Origin: Glandiceps talaboti
Taxonomy: Eukaryota; Hemichordata; Enteropneusta; Spengelidae
Direction: 5' to 3'
Assembly: GCF_964340395.1 (NCBI RefSeq)
Contig: NC_135566.1
Span: 23,292,135 to 23,356,134 of the forward strand
DNA length: 64,000 nt
The notes under the pieces were generated by a model. The model did no database searches and was not told the origin of the DNA. It was given only the letters and a program-made list of their open reading frames with translations. How positions within the stretch are numbered: the first letter of the stretch is position 1; each line of letters begins with the position of its first letter. Both the position numbers and the translations under genes were made by a program. This document shows positions 11,369 to 23,565 of this stretch, piece after piece.

Positions 11369-13240
11369 GACTTAAAGTCAAAAACTGCAAGATCGATTGC
11401 CTTGGTAGTTGACAGGGACATCACTTAGGATGTGTAGATGGGAAATTGTTCAAATAAGAATGATCGCATCAGAGATGTACGTTTTTGGTCAAAAAATGTG
11501 ATTTTTGGTCAAAAAAAGGTAAACTCCAAAACTATTGGCCAGAAATTTGGTGGGAATGTTTTTGGGGTGTTTAGTTTAAGAATTGTTCATGACTTGTTGA
11601 TCCCATCAGTGATATGCAAATTAGGACTATACATGTGTCTTTTTGATAAAACATCTGTAATTCCAAAACTACAGAGCAGATTTGACTGACATGTGGTGGG
11701 AGACTTCTTAGGGATGTTTAGTTTAAGAATTGTTCATGACATGATGTTCCCATCAGTGATATGCAAGTTAGGGCTAAAATTGTGTCGTTTGGACTAAAAG
11801 TCTAAAATAATTGAGCAGATGGGTCTAAGATTTGGTGGAAATGTTCTAAGGAGTGTTTAGATTAATATGTAATCTTCATATGATGATCTCATCATCAATA
11901 TGCAAAATTTGAGCTAAAAGTTTTTTGGTCAAAAATCTATAATTCCAAAACTACTGAGCAAATTTGGCTGAAATTTGGTGGGAGGGTTCTTAGGGTTTTT
12001 AGTTTAAGAAATTGTTCATGACAGACATGATGATCCCATGAGTGATATGCAAATAAACGCTAAATTGTGTCTTTTTGGTCAAAAATCTGTAATTCAAAAC
12101 TACTGAGCAGATTGGAATTAATTTTAGTGGGATGCCTATAGGGCTGTGTATTTAGTACATGAAGATGTAGTCAATATGATCATCCTATCAGCAATATACA
12201 AATTACTGGTAGGTTTATTAAAAACCTCAATTTTGGTCAGAAACTTATCTCTATAAACTACATGGTGAATGGGGCTGAAATTTGGTAGGGATTTTTCTGG
12301 TGGTGTTATCTGCAGTTTTTGTCAGCACAACTGAACTGATAATGTTCTTCAGGGTGTTTATATTAAGAAACTGTTCATAACACGATGATCCCATCAATGA
12401 TAATTGATATCCAAATTAGGGCTAAAATGTGTCCTTCTGGTCAAAATTCTATTCCAAAATTATTGAGCAGATTGGGAACGTTCTTAGTGGAGTTTAGATT
12501 AAGAATTGTTCATGACATGATGATCCCCAACAGTGATATGCAAATTAGGTCTAAAATGTGTCTTTTGGTAAAAAATCTATAATAATTATTCCAAAACTAC
12601 TGAGCAGATTAGGCTGCAATTTGACGAGAGCATTCTTAGGTATGTTTAGATAAAGAACTGTTCATGACATGATGATCCCATTAGTGATATGCAAACTAAA
12701 TGTACAAATGTGTCTGTTTTGTCAAAAACTACTGAGCAGATTGGGCTGAAATTTAAGGGGGATGCACCGTGGCATGTGTACATGTAGATGTTAAAATGAC
12801 ATCATCTGGTAGGTAAGTAAGTAAATATTCAAAATGTATACAAATGTGCCTAGCAGCCATGACCATGCCCATAGCAACAGCCAAACAATTGTGTATATCA
12901 CAAAGATAACAACAGGGAGGTATACTAGACAACTTAATAAACATTCCAAAAATGTATGCAAATGTGCCTCACAACAAGATTACACCCACAGCAATGGCGA
13001 AACGATCACATATATTACAAACAATGGATTAATAGGCAACTCAATAAATATTTCAAAATGTATGTAAATGTGCATAGCAACAAGACCATGTCCATAGCAA
13101 CAGCTAAATGATCGCATATATTGCAAAGATAACAAGGATTAATAGAAAACTTAATAAACATTCCAAAAATGTATGCAAATGTACATGTACCTAGCAACAT
13201 GACCATGCACATAGCAACAGCTAAATGATCACATATATTC
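11264..13240 (+). mobile_element. Family A element, copy 3 (long, with hairpin)
   Basis: The hairpin tagcacaactgaactgagg...gttcagtagtgcta at 11264-11295 is followed by (GT)n at about 11332-11362 and about eight units of 120-150 bp. A second damaged head ('cagcacaactgaactgataatg') near 12327 suggests a nested or fused copy. About four 'catagcaacagccaaa' units follow up to 13234. The usual terminal inverted copy is missing, apparently cut off by the repeat beginning at 13241. Confidence 0.7.
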
Positions 13241-13580
13241 AATCAATCAAACAAACAATTTATATAGCGCCTGAATCCATTACTCAGAATGTTCAAAGGC
13301 ACTTTACAGGACACTAAAAAGAGTTCTTATCAAAATGCTCTCATATAAAGATGAGTCTTAATGTCTTTCCTGAACTTGTCCAGAGTTGGTGATTGACGCA
13401 GAGCAGCCATGCTGCTTTTGACCGATGTCGTATTGGAAATAAGCCCACTAGACTGAAGTAAACAGCCACTTTTCAAAAGACACCATTGACGGCTGCAACC
13501 AAGCAATGTAACATGCTGTAGAATTTTACACATTGTGAGCCCTTAACAACAAGTGACCAACATAAATCCTAATACTGCAC
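13241..13580. repeat. Dispersed repeat with 'tttatatagcgcc' head
   Basis: Starts with aatcaatcaaacaaacaatt and 'tatatagcgcctgaatcc..gttcaaaggcactttacag', a kind of repeat common in marine invertebrate DNA. The minus strand is open for 67 codons and ends in a run like SFRKDxKTHLY, which recalls the C-terminus of LINE proteins, but the ORF is too short to call. Confidence 0.5.
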
Positions 13581-13932
13581 CCTTCTACCAGAGCTGCCTT
13601 CTACAGAATGGTGCATTTCAGGAAACAATATGGCGTGCAGATAGAATGTGCTGAGGTCTTGGTGAACAAAAGGTTTTAACCTGAAATGATAAAAGAACTT
13701 AATTGATCATAACTCAGGTTATATAGGGTTTGTAACATTCAAGTGTCTTTACAAATCGACTTTTAATATCGATTAGACCTCTAATTTTGGTCCGGGCAGT
13801 CCATATGTGTCTGGGCTGTATGTTGCATAATATATGATAAAACATTATGCGTATGGTACGGTAGTGCAGTGCACAAGTTAAGTTCCATGAGATGAATGAT
13901 AGTGTTAACTTTCAACCTGACAGAGACACATT

Positions 13933-14376
13933 AAAACTATACATCATAGGATGACATCACAACTTGACCCAAGTTCAAAACTATGGAGAGTAAAATGTAC
14001 ATCATAGGGTGACATCACAAGTTCAAAACTATGGAGAGTAAAATGTACATCATAGGGTGGCATCACAAGTTCAAAACTATGGAGCGTAAAATGTACATCA
14101 TAGGCTGGCATCACAAGTTCAAAACTATGGAGAGTAAAATGTACATCATAGGTCACAAGTTCAAAACTATGGAGAGTAAAATGTACATCATAGGTCACAA
14201 GTTCAAAACTATGGAGAGTAAAATGTACATCATAGGTCACAAGTTCAAAACTATGGAGAGTAAAATGTACATCATAGGTCACAAGTTCAAAACTATGGAG
14301 AGTAAAATGTACATCATAGGTCACAAGTTCAAAACTATGGAGAGTAAAATGTACATCATAGGGTGACATCACAAAT
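13933..14376. repeat. Minisatellite, nine units of 48 and 39 bp
   Basis: Tandem units with the core 'aactatggagagtaaaatg' and 'tacatcatagg'. The first units are about 48 bp (with 'gtgacatcacaagttc'), the later six about 39 bp. Both lengths are multiples of three, so the array is open in frames on both strands (111 and 205 codons). These ORFs are by-products, not genes. The array ends about 100 bp before exon 3. Confidence 0.9.
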
Positions 14377-14473
14377 ATGGTATGACATAATATGGTGTAG
14401 AAATTATCCACTGTAAATGGTGGTCCTAAATTTATCATATTAATAACAGGTGGATTTTTTTCATTTCTTGCAG

Positions 14474-14574
14474 GTGAATTGAAGAAAAATAACATTACTG
14501 TTTGGAGGGAAGATCCTAAAGATAAAAGCAAAGAATCAGTATCCCATAAGGGACAAGCCATTGTAGAATCTAAG
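14474..14574 (+). CDS. TIR-HEAT gene exon 3: TIR helix A to box 2 region (residues 85-118)
   Basis: Acceptor ttcttgcAG at 14472-14473; donor GTAACT at 14575. The phase is 1 in and 0 out. It encodes GELKKNNITVWREDPKDKSK and on to KGQAIVESK. This covers the second strand of the TIR fold and the box 2 / BB-loop region. The RDxxPG of Toll-type domains is replaced by REDPKDK, so the loop is present but diverged. The C-terminal IVESK leads into the central strand in exon 4. Confidence 0.9.
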
Positions 14575-14737
14575 GTAACTTTAGTATAAACAAAGTGATT
14601 AGATAGTACCTACTACTAGACCGATAAGTCAATGTGATAATTACCCTGAGGCACATTGTTATCATACTTGTAGACATTGCATTCACATACAAGACAGTAA
14701 TATCACTTGGCAAATATATTTGATACTTCTTATGAAT
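14575..14737. other. Start of intron 3
   Basis: Short unrecognised sequence between the exon 3 donor and the minisatellite. Confidence 0.5.
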
Positions 14738-16556
14738 ATGTAAACTTACAGCTGATACACTACGGTACATGTATGAGTGGACCATTCCCTACTGTAAACT
14801 TACAGCTGACACACTATGAGTGGACCATTCCCTCCTGTAAGCTTACAGCTGACACACTACATGTATGAGTGGACCATTCCCTACTGTAAACATACAGCTG
14901 ACACACTATGAGTGGACCATTCCCTACTGTAAACTTACAGCTACACACTACGGTACATGTATGAGTGGACCATTCCCTACTGTTAACTTACAGCTGATAC
15001 ACTATGAGTGGACCATTCCCTACTGTAAACCTTCAGCTGATACACTACATGTATGAGTGGACCATTCCCTACTGTAAACTTACAGCTACACTACATGTAT
15101 GAGTGGACCATTCCGTACTGTAAACTTACAGCTGACACACTACGGTACATATGAGTGGACCATTCCCTACTGTAAACTTACAGCTGACACACTACATGTA
15201 TGAGTGGACCATTCCCTACTGTAAACCTACAGCTGACACACTATGAGTGGACCATTCTCTACTGTAAGCTTACAGCTGATACACTACATGTATGAGTGGA
15301 CCATTCCCTACTGTAAACTTACAGCTGATACACTACATGTATGAGTGGACCATTCCCTACTGTAAACTTACAGCTGACAGACTATAAGTGGACCATTCCC
15401 TCCTGTAAGCTTACAGCTGATACACTACATGTATGAGTGGACCATTCCCTACTGTAAACCTACAGCTGACACACTATGAGTGGACCATTCCCTACTGTAA
15501 ACCTACAGCTGACACACTATGAGTGGACCATTCCCTACTGTAAACCTACAGCTGATACACTACATGTACATGTATGAGTGGACCATTCCCTACTGTAAAC
15601 CTACAGCTGATACACTACATGTATGAGTGGACCATTCCCTACTGTAAACTTACAGCTGACACACTATGAGTGGACCATTCCCTACTGTAAACTTACAGCT
15701 GATACACTACATGTATGAGTGGACCATTCCCTACTGTAAACCTACAGCTAATACACTACATGTATAAGTGGACCATTCCCTACTGTAAACTTACAGCTGA
15801 CACACTATGAGTGGACCATTCCCTACTGTAAGCTTACAGCTGTCACACTATATGTATGAGTGGACCATACCCTACTGTAAACCTACAGCTGACACACTAT
15901 GAGTGGACCATTCCCTACTGTAAGCTTACAGCTGATACACTACATGTATGAGTGGACCATTCCCTACTGTAAACTTGCAGCTGACAGACTATGAGTTGAC
16001 CATTCCCTACTGTAAACCTACAGCTGACACACTATGAGTGGACCATTCCCTACTGTAAACTTACAGCTGATACACTACATGTATGAGTGAACCATTCCCT
16101 ACTGTAAACTTACAGCTGACACACTATGAGTGGACCATTCCCTACTGTAAACTTGCAGCTGACACACTACGGTACATGTATGAGTGAACCATTCCCTACT
16201 GTAAACTTACAGCTGACACACTATGAGTTGACCATTCCCTACTGTAAACCTACAGCTGACACACTATGAGTGGACCATTCCCTACTGTAAACTTACAGCT
16301 GATACACTACATGTATGAGTGAACCATTCCCTACTGTAAACTTACAGCTGACACACTATGAGTGGACCATTCCCTACTGTAAACTTACAGCTGATACACT
16401 ACATGTATGAGTGGACCATTCCCTACTGTAAACTTACAGCTGACAGACTATGAGTGAACCATTCCCTACTGTAAACCTACAGCTGACACACTATGAGTGG
16501 ACCATTCCCTACTGTAAACCTACAGCTGACACACTATGAGTTGACCATTCCCTACT
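14738..16556. repeat. Minisatellite of about 40 units (43 and 49 bp) filling intron 3
   Basis: Units alternate between a short form (ctgacacactatgagtggac...) and a long form with an added 'catgta' (ctgatacactacatgtatga...). All share 'gtggaccattccctactgta' and end in cttacag. The junction CTGTAAGCTTACAG, present in several units and one base off in the rest, is a perfect 14 bp palindrome. It also looks like a 5' splice donor (GTAAG) beside a 3' acceptor (TACAG). The array makes up almost the whole 2033 bp intron and ends 51 bp before exon 4. Confidence 0.95.
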
Positions 16557-16607
16557 AAGTTTTATTATATCCTTGGCTTTAAGGTTTGTTATATTCTTGC
16601 TCTACAG

Positions 16608-16753
16608 GTCTTCATAATCATATTGAGTCGAGAGTCAGCATCCAGTAAGACATGCCAAGATGAGGTGGCATTGGCCTATATATCTAATAAATCAATCTTT
16701 CCTGTAGCTATGGAGCAGTTTGCCAATCTTTCTAAATACTTAGATTTTGGCAT
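16608..16753 (+). CDS. TIR-HEAT gene exon 4: TIR core with the conserved Glu (residues 119-166)
   Basis: Acceptor tgctctacAG at 16606-16607; donor GTAAGT at 16754. The phase is 0 in and 2 out. VFIIILSRES (119-128) is the central TIR strand. SKTCQDEVALA (131-141) matches the S-x(2)-W/C-x(2)-E helix in which NAD-cleaving TIR domains such as SARM1 carry their catalytic glutamate; here it is Glu137. SIFPVAME is the next strand. Toll/MyD88-type TIRs also keep a Glu here, so enzyme activity is possible but not shown. Confidence 0.9.
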
Positions 16754-17556
16754 GTAAGTATCAACTTACACCATCAAGTACACTAATCCCAGTAGCTGTA
16801 ACTTTATGGCTATTTTTCTGTAAATGTTTGCCATATTATTTAGATCTTTAGTTCAGTAGTGTGTGCTATGCAAGCATGATTAAAGTGTCTGTCTCGTTGT
16901 TTGTCTGTGTGTGGATGGACAACTTAGCCTCAAAGTAAACCCAGAATTCAACTGAATGTCTTCGGGGGGCATGGAGTTTTAAGTTTTTTTTCCTGCACAT
17001 AATAAATATTTGCTAGAATACAAAAATCTTGGTTATAGTATAAGAAATCCGAAAGGACTTTGTGGTATCAATTAATAAGTATGTAGTAGAACAGACAATG
17101 GTTTTTGAAATGAAATTATTTACATGTACAGTTCAGTTCATTTATTCCAGTAATAGGGCCTTGGCCCATAGTACATACCGGTATACTGTAATTACAAAGT
17201 AAATACATAGTGAGATGGACAGTGACAGGAAAGCATTTTGACACAACTACTGGTATACTTTTCAGAATGAAATTATTCAAATCTACAGAGATACACATAC
17301 ATACAGACATACATTTACCCATGCATACTGAACAAATGTTAAGATTGCTTATTGGCATCATTTGAACATAATAACATTTTGTTTAGAGTGGTCATTCTTT
17401 TGATGGATATCACTATGACAGTATTATTTATATTAAATCAGGATATTAATTCTAAAAAACATTTCAAACTTGGATAAAAAAGTAGGAAGCTGTAAATCAC
17501 AGTTGAATGCACTGCTCTCTAGTCTTGTGACAAATATTCAGGAAATGTCTTCAAAT
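16754..17556. other. Intron 4, first part
   Basis: Mostly unrecognised. Around 17130-17190 there is 'cagttcagttcatttattcc' followed by 'gggccttggcccat', the sort of sequence seen at tails of interspersed repeats. No exon was seen. Confidence 0.4.
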
Positions 17557-18065
17557 ATGACCAGCAACATAACCACGTCCATAGCAACGGCCAAACGGTG
17601 GTGTATTTCACAAAGATAACAACAGGGATTCTCAGAGAAGTGAACAATCATTCAAAATGTGTATGCAAGTATGCCTAGCAACAAGACCATGCCCATGGCA
17701 ACAGCCAAATGATCACATATATTGCAAAGACAACAACAGGGATTAATAGAGAAGTGAATAAACATTCAAAAAATGTAAGTAAATGTGCCTAGCAACAAGA
17801 CCATGCCCAAAGCAACAGCTAAAAGATCATGTGTAATGCAAAGATAACAACAGGGATAAATACACAAGTGAATGAACATTTAAAAAATGTATGTAAATAT
17901 GTCTAGCAACATGACCACGCCCATTGCAAAGGTAACAACAGTGTTGGATCAGCAACTGGATAATCATTCAGCAAATGAACACCTATACCTAGCATGGATC
18001 AGCATGTGCGTACATTTTTTTAAAAACTGTACAGTTGTGCTACAATGCCATTGGCACTATATTTA
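17557..18065 (+). mobile_element. Family A element, copy 4 (3' half)
   Basis: Four to five units of about 110 bp with 'cctagcaacaagaccatgcccatagc' phrases, then the family end 'tacagttgtgctacaatgcc' at about 18026-18046. Head and GT tract are missing. Confidence 0.75.
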
Positions 18066-20836
18066 CTTTGTGTATTTGAACCAGCAAAGTAAAATATTTT
18101 TTCTTAGACACTCGGATGAAGATGTAGTCTTCGTGTTTCAGTTTACTTGGTTAGCTAGTGGTAGATTGCTGACATCTCAATACTGGCCGGCAATAGCTGT
18201 TGTAAGCTTTGTAAGCTAATACAAGTGTCACCACTAGTGTCACCGTACACAAATATCACCTCTGAAATATCACTTTCAGTCCATTTCTTGCGGTGGAATT
18301 TGTCAGCCTTTGTACATGTGTAAACCCTGAATAGAAAATGTGATTTCAAGGCTTGGGCAAGTTGTTTTGAAAAGTACTTGTCCCAAGGGGCAAGGAGAAT
18401 TTCGTATGAAAATTGATCAGGGATGTGTTTTTGCCTGTGTTCATGCTGTACTTACACTGCACATGTCTGATAGGACTTTGGATACATTGTATAACCACAG
18501 TGCCAACAAGTCTTGAAAATTATAACATTGTAGCAATATTGAGAAGATGTCTTTCTTGACTGATCACGTTTCAAAACAATCTGGACCAGCTGTCCTTGAT
18601 GTACTTTGTTTACCTATATCAAGAAAACATACCTGGAATGACCAGTGACTCATTGAATATTGTTCATCAATAGCAAATTACAGCATGATTTTTCAGGTTT
18701 TGGGTGTTTGAATCAACTGCAAATTTTGCAACTTACAGTGATTTTATTTGGAAAATATTACTAGGAAAAAATAAACAAATCCAATTGGGAGAAAAATAGT
18801 TAATGTGGATGAGGAAGAGAAAAAAATATATTGACATGGTGCAAAGGAAATACTGAGAAAGATTTCATGTGTTGAAATAAATGTCCATTTTTTTATATTG
18901 ATAACTTATAAATGAAAGTGCTGAAAAAGTTGTGATTATTTTAACAACTACTTTTTACAGGTGAACAAAAAATTGTATGCTTTGCTATAGTATGAATATT
19001 AATTAGGCCATGACAATTAATATCATCTACAACTCCTGTGTATGGAAGATCGGTAAGGACTGCGACCTGCGAGTTGCAAAACTGCAACCTGCAAGTTGCA
19101 AAACTGCGACCTGCAAGTTGCAAAACTGCGACCTGCAACATGCGGGTTGGAAAACTGCCACCTGTGACTTGTCAGCCTCAATTTCTCATTCTCTTGTAAT
19201 ACTAGAGATTAGGGTATTTATTGTCAAAGAGATGCAGCGACTTTGAAAACCATACATTTTGGAGTACATACATGTACACATATAAACGGACATTTCCGAG
19301 ACAACCCATCCATGATCAGTGAACTCGCCCACGTTATTACATTGCCTCATGTGTTGTCTTCTCGTGAAGCCCTTTCTCATTCGATCTCTGTAAGTTCGCG
19401 AGTACGAAAATATCAGATCACTTTCGATTAGAATTCAATAATTAGGAATTAGAATGTTCCATTTAGTTCATTTCAGTGACATTTTATATTTAGAAAGTAG
19501 TGTGCTGTAGGTAGAAGACACGAGACAGGGTGTGTTCACATGTAAACATGGTTTTTCATCACCCTAATTTGCAGCTCCGACATCAATATAAAAAAAACCT
19601 TCTTTTTTTTTCCGACCAACTCCTGAGTTCAACACAGCAATATTGTAAGGTTTGAACGAATATCAAATGTTCCTCATGGCGTCTTAGACCAGTGTTCTGC
19701 CTTGCGACATTGCCCCCCCCCCCCCCATAAATTACAAATGACGCAATAATTTTCCCACCTTGCGTCGCTTTGGCACATTCATTTTACGGCAGACATCAAA
19801 ATTATCTAAGTCCAGGGCCTGTCAATCCCGCAAGAAGTGTACTGACTCCATAAGGGACAGTTTTGTTGACATCATATAAGATACAGTGACAACGCACAGT
19901 TCTATGTTAACATAAAAAATGCCACAAAAAGATCAACTTTGATAAACTTAATCTACAAATTGAAACATTAGAGGGAGTAGATGAGACGTTGAAATGGATG
20001 TCTCTCGTCACATGTTTTGTCTACCGTCACTGTCGCGACCTCTGACAGTGAGTAGTCACTGTGACACTGACGTGTGCGAAACACTGAACTTGCTACCGGA
20101 AATCGGAACATCTATCTGCCACAGCTCAGAAGCCTGAGTAAACCAAATTTATGGGACAGGTTGTGATTTTCATTTGTTGATGGGTTAGATTAATGGAAAC
20201 AAAATGAGTACAATCATGTATTTTGATTCCGAAAAAGCTGTGTTAGGGGATCGTGTTGCATGATGTTGACAGTGACACCTAAATGTTGGGCACCGAATCA
20301 ATGTGTGATCACTGGCATGGCCACTATAGATGGCCAATGCATGTGCGCCTGGTCAAACATGAAGATTGAACTTGTTGTGCAAATCAGAAAATAATAACTT
20401 TGACGTTGTTGATAGTTTTAGTTCAAGATTTCTGAGTTTCAAGGACACCTAATGTCAGCTTTCCATATGAAGTTTACTGTATGTAACTAATGCTGTCATT
20501 TGATATAGCAGGACCAAATCATTATACATCAGCCAGTAACGGTAATTAATGAAAAATAAATTATTTCAAAGTTTGTTTGACTGTATTATTTGTAAGTTTT
20601 TCGTTCACATTTGGTAATTTTTAAAGTCAGGGATTTTTTTTCTTCAAAATGTTGGTTTTTCTTAACCTCGTCATGAATTTGAAGAGGGAATGATAAACAC
20701 AGCAGTGTACTAACAGTTCTAAAAATGAAACAAGTGGTTACAAGATTATGAATTCTTAAAGTTTTAATTCAATCATATGTTCACGGTGACTTATTTTGAA
20801 GTTGTTCTTTGTCCTTGTCTGAAAAAAGGAATTATA
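18066..20836. other. Intron 4 between family A and the DIRS element
   Basis: Largely unrecognised. A short minisatellite of about five degenerate units near 22 bp ('aactgcgacctgcaagttgc') lies at about 19056-19170, and a C tract at about 19713-19727. No exon-like ORF was found. Confidence 0.5.
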
Positions 20837-20995
20837 AATTCTGTACAGACAAATACCCACCTTTTAGCTTACTTTTGGGTGTCCCTCTGCTTCCCCTTGT
20901 GTATTGCCAAATATAAATTAATGCCTCCGGCACCCTGTGGCCTGTCGTCCTAGTGGTCACATGACCTTGACTAGCCAATCCCCAGTATTCCTTGG
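20837..20995 (+). repeat. DIRS left inverted terminal repeat
   Basis: The outer part (20837-20878, ending 'ttagcttacttttgg') is copied in inverted form in the internal region at 26533. The inner part (20879-20995, from 'gtccctctgc' to 'cagtattccttgg') is inverted at 26684-26801 with few mismatches. Confidence 0.9.
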
Positions 20996-21271
20996 CAAAT
21001 CGACGAATTTCGTAGAATAGCTAAAGGACTCTGCAAGTTTTATCGTCTTGTGCCAAAATTGACACGAGTTATCTCCTAATAAGCGGTGGACACTTCGCTG
21101 AATACATGTACCTCAGGATTCCAGCTAAGTCGTTCCTTTTTATTCTCGTGTGTTGCGTCTACGTTTCGTGGACACCTTACTTTTCTCAAGTTCGTTGGCG
21201 CCTCATTTGGTAAATCGGGCACCATTGTTGTACTTGTTTATTTTTTTTTTAGCATTTGAACTTCCTTCACA

Positions 21272-23514
21272 ATGTCGGATCAGTCTCCCATAAGTAAGTG
21301 TGGCCACCCCATCGTTGCGGGAGATGGCCATGATCTTTGTGCAGACTGCAGATCCTGTCGGCCCGACCAGACATGCGATTTCTGCAGTAACTGGACCGAT
21401 CTTCAGTGGAAAAAGTTTTCAGAAAGAATTAGCGAGATCGAGGATGTCATCCCTCAACGCACGTCTTTGCTTGTCGAGTGGACTTCCTCTACGGTAAGTA
21501 TTTCCAAAGAAGGTAAGTCCGTTTCTCCTTTTCAGGAAAACCGCCTTTTTCAAGGCGACAGTTTTACCCCATTAGGGATCCTGGAGTGCCTGCGGTTGTT
21601 GCCGCACCATCCCGGTCGAACCCACATAGGGATTTATGCTCCGCGGAACCCGATCTATCGCCCGATAGACGGGATCCATATTACCTCCCTCTGCGTTCCC
21701 AGCCCGATGACGGACAGGTTCGCCCGATCAAAAAATACGATCGTTCAGGGAGAGGCAGAACATATCCCCACTACGGAGGTCAGGGACATTTCCTTTGGTC
21801 AAGGTCAAACCACTGCTGCGGTACATAGTAATTTACCACAGGCGGCAAATTCGAGGGGACAGTCCAGATACCGGACACCCATCGATTCTGTGACCGACCA
21901 AACAGGAGTACAACCTGGAGTTTATTTCTCTCCTTGGGGACACTCCTACGTTCCTTATAACCAATTTTCTGTGACAAACCCTCAGTATTCCATCAGTATA
22001 CAGGGGTTCATCCACAGATAACTGGGAACGCTGCCTTTTTACCACAGGGAGCAGTACCCTATTTACCACAGGGAACAGCACCCTCTATGGTACCCAGTGT
22101 TCCCAATGCCTGGCAGCAAACCATTCAACATGGTTTTCAAGGGCGGACTCCACCTGTTACTAACCCCACACCGGGCCTAGTGACAATGAGCCCCCACCCC
22201 CAGGGGAACCAGGAGGCCGAAGCAGGAAGTCAACCTTCACCCTCTTGGCCGTCTCGTTCCAGTAGTAGGTGTACTACTCGGGATAGAGCGTCATCATCCG
22301 ATCATTCCGTCTCAGGGTCAAGACACGGTGATCGGTCACGCTCCCCACATAGAGACCTTCCAGATTGTTTTGATCGTTTAACTCGGGAAGGACGCAGGTC
22401 TCCACAGGTATCTAAGGATGTGTTGGAGATCCATGCCTCTGATGACGATTTTAGCGACATGGAATCCCGTTCTGAAATATCAGTTGGGGCAGCCAGTCGC
22501 TGTCCGTCAGCGGCCACTACTCGTGATGAAGTGGCCTATGAAGAGGTAATTTCATGGATTTACGAGCAGTTTCCCGACTGTAAACGGCCGGCTCCACCCA
22601 AGCCGCTTGAATCCCGAATGTTTCAGTCGCTGGGGGAGGAGTCGCGAGCGTCATCTTACCCTACTACGTCTCTTCCTTGGGCCGATTCAGTCTCGTCTCG
22701 ACAAGCACAAATTGAGAATGAACTGGCAGGTATGAACGACAGGGATCCCCTTCCACCGGGTCGATTCCCATGGTTCAAATCCAGGTCGAAGTCTTACCAG
22801 GTTCATACATCTGAACCATGGCTAGGGTATCCAACTTTGGAGAAGGAAGCAAGGTTAGTTGACGACAACTATACTGCTTTCAAATCTTATATGGTTTCTC
22901 GCTCCTTCGTGAGGTCCATGGGTGAATCGTTGTCTAAGAACATACGCATTCTATCACACCTGGACTGGTTTATCGCCACGGCGATTGAGTTGACTAAGAG
23001 TGGTCCTGTGTCAGACACGCAGAGCAAACTCCTCCGTCTTTTTTGCTCAGTAGCGACGAGTGTGACTGATCTCATGGACTCGTCATTACGTCAGCGGGCA
23101 TCGCTCATTTTGTCAGAACGTGATGCCTTCCTTGAGCGACTAGCACCGAAATACACCCCCGAACTAAAACTAGAAGCTAGGGCTAGCAAGACAAGCAATT
23201 CTAGATTTTTATTTGGGGGCTCGCTGAGCGAGATGGCTAAGCAAGCTCCGACCGCAACTGAGAGGGATGCAAAATTTACAAAACCCCCTCAATTCCAGGC
23301 CACTGCTATGCCTAAAGCGCCTACGTTTACTCCGACTACAAGACAGCAACCACAAAATAGTGGATACAAGCGTCGAAGTCAGAGTAAGAAACGCACCCGT
23401 AAACCCAAACAGGTTCAGGCTGCAAACACTAGACGCTCGAGTCAGCCGGGTAAGCCGTCCACCTCCTCGACCAATCAAACACAGGGGTCAGGAAGTCGTC
23501 AGCAGTTCTCCTGA
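21272..23514 (+). pseudogene. DIRS gag-like ORF1, one frameshift
   Basis: The putative capsid-type ORF1. It begins MSDQSPISKCGHPIVAGDGH and carries a Cys/His cluster in its first 60 residues (CGH, HDLCADCRSC, CDFCSNW), typical of DIRS ORF1. A Ser/Arg-rich middle and a Lys/Arg-rich tail (KRRSQSKKRTRKPK) follow. Frame 2 (to 22021) and frame 1 (open before 22087, to 23514) are one ORF: the frame 1 reading upstream of 22087 continues the same Pro/Gln-rich text. The break lies in the GGGG run at 22003-22006 and is explained by one missing base. Confidence 0.8.
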
Positions 23515-23565
23515 CTTCCTTCCCGACAGGACCGTGAACCCCAGCGGTCCTCAGACAGCGGTCCA

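Noticed and set aside
13944-14561. 205-codon minus-strand ORF overlapping exon 3
   Set aside because: Mostly minisatellite shadow; exon 3 on the plus strand is supported by phase and TIR homology.
14738-16556. CRISPR-like array of regularly spaced repeats
   Set aside because: Units are continuous without unique spacers, and the locus is an intron of an animal gene: a minisatellite.
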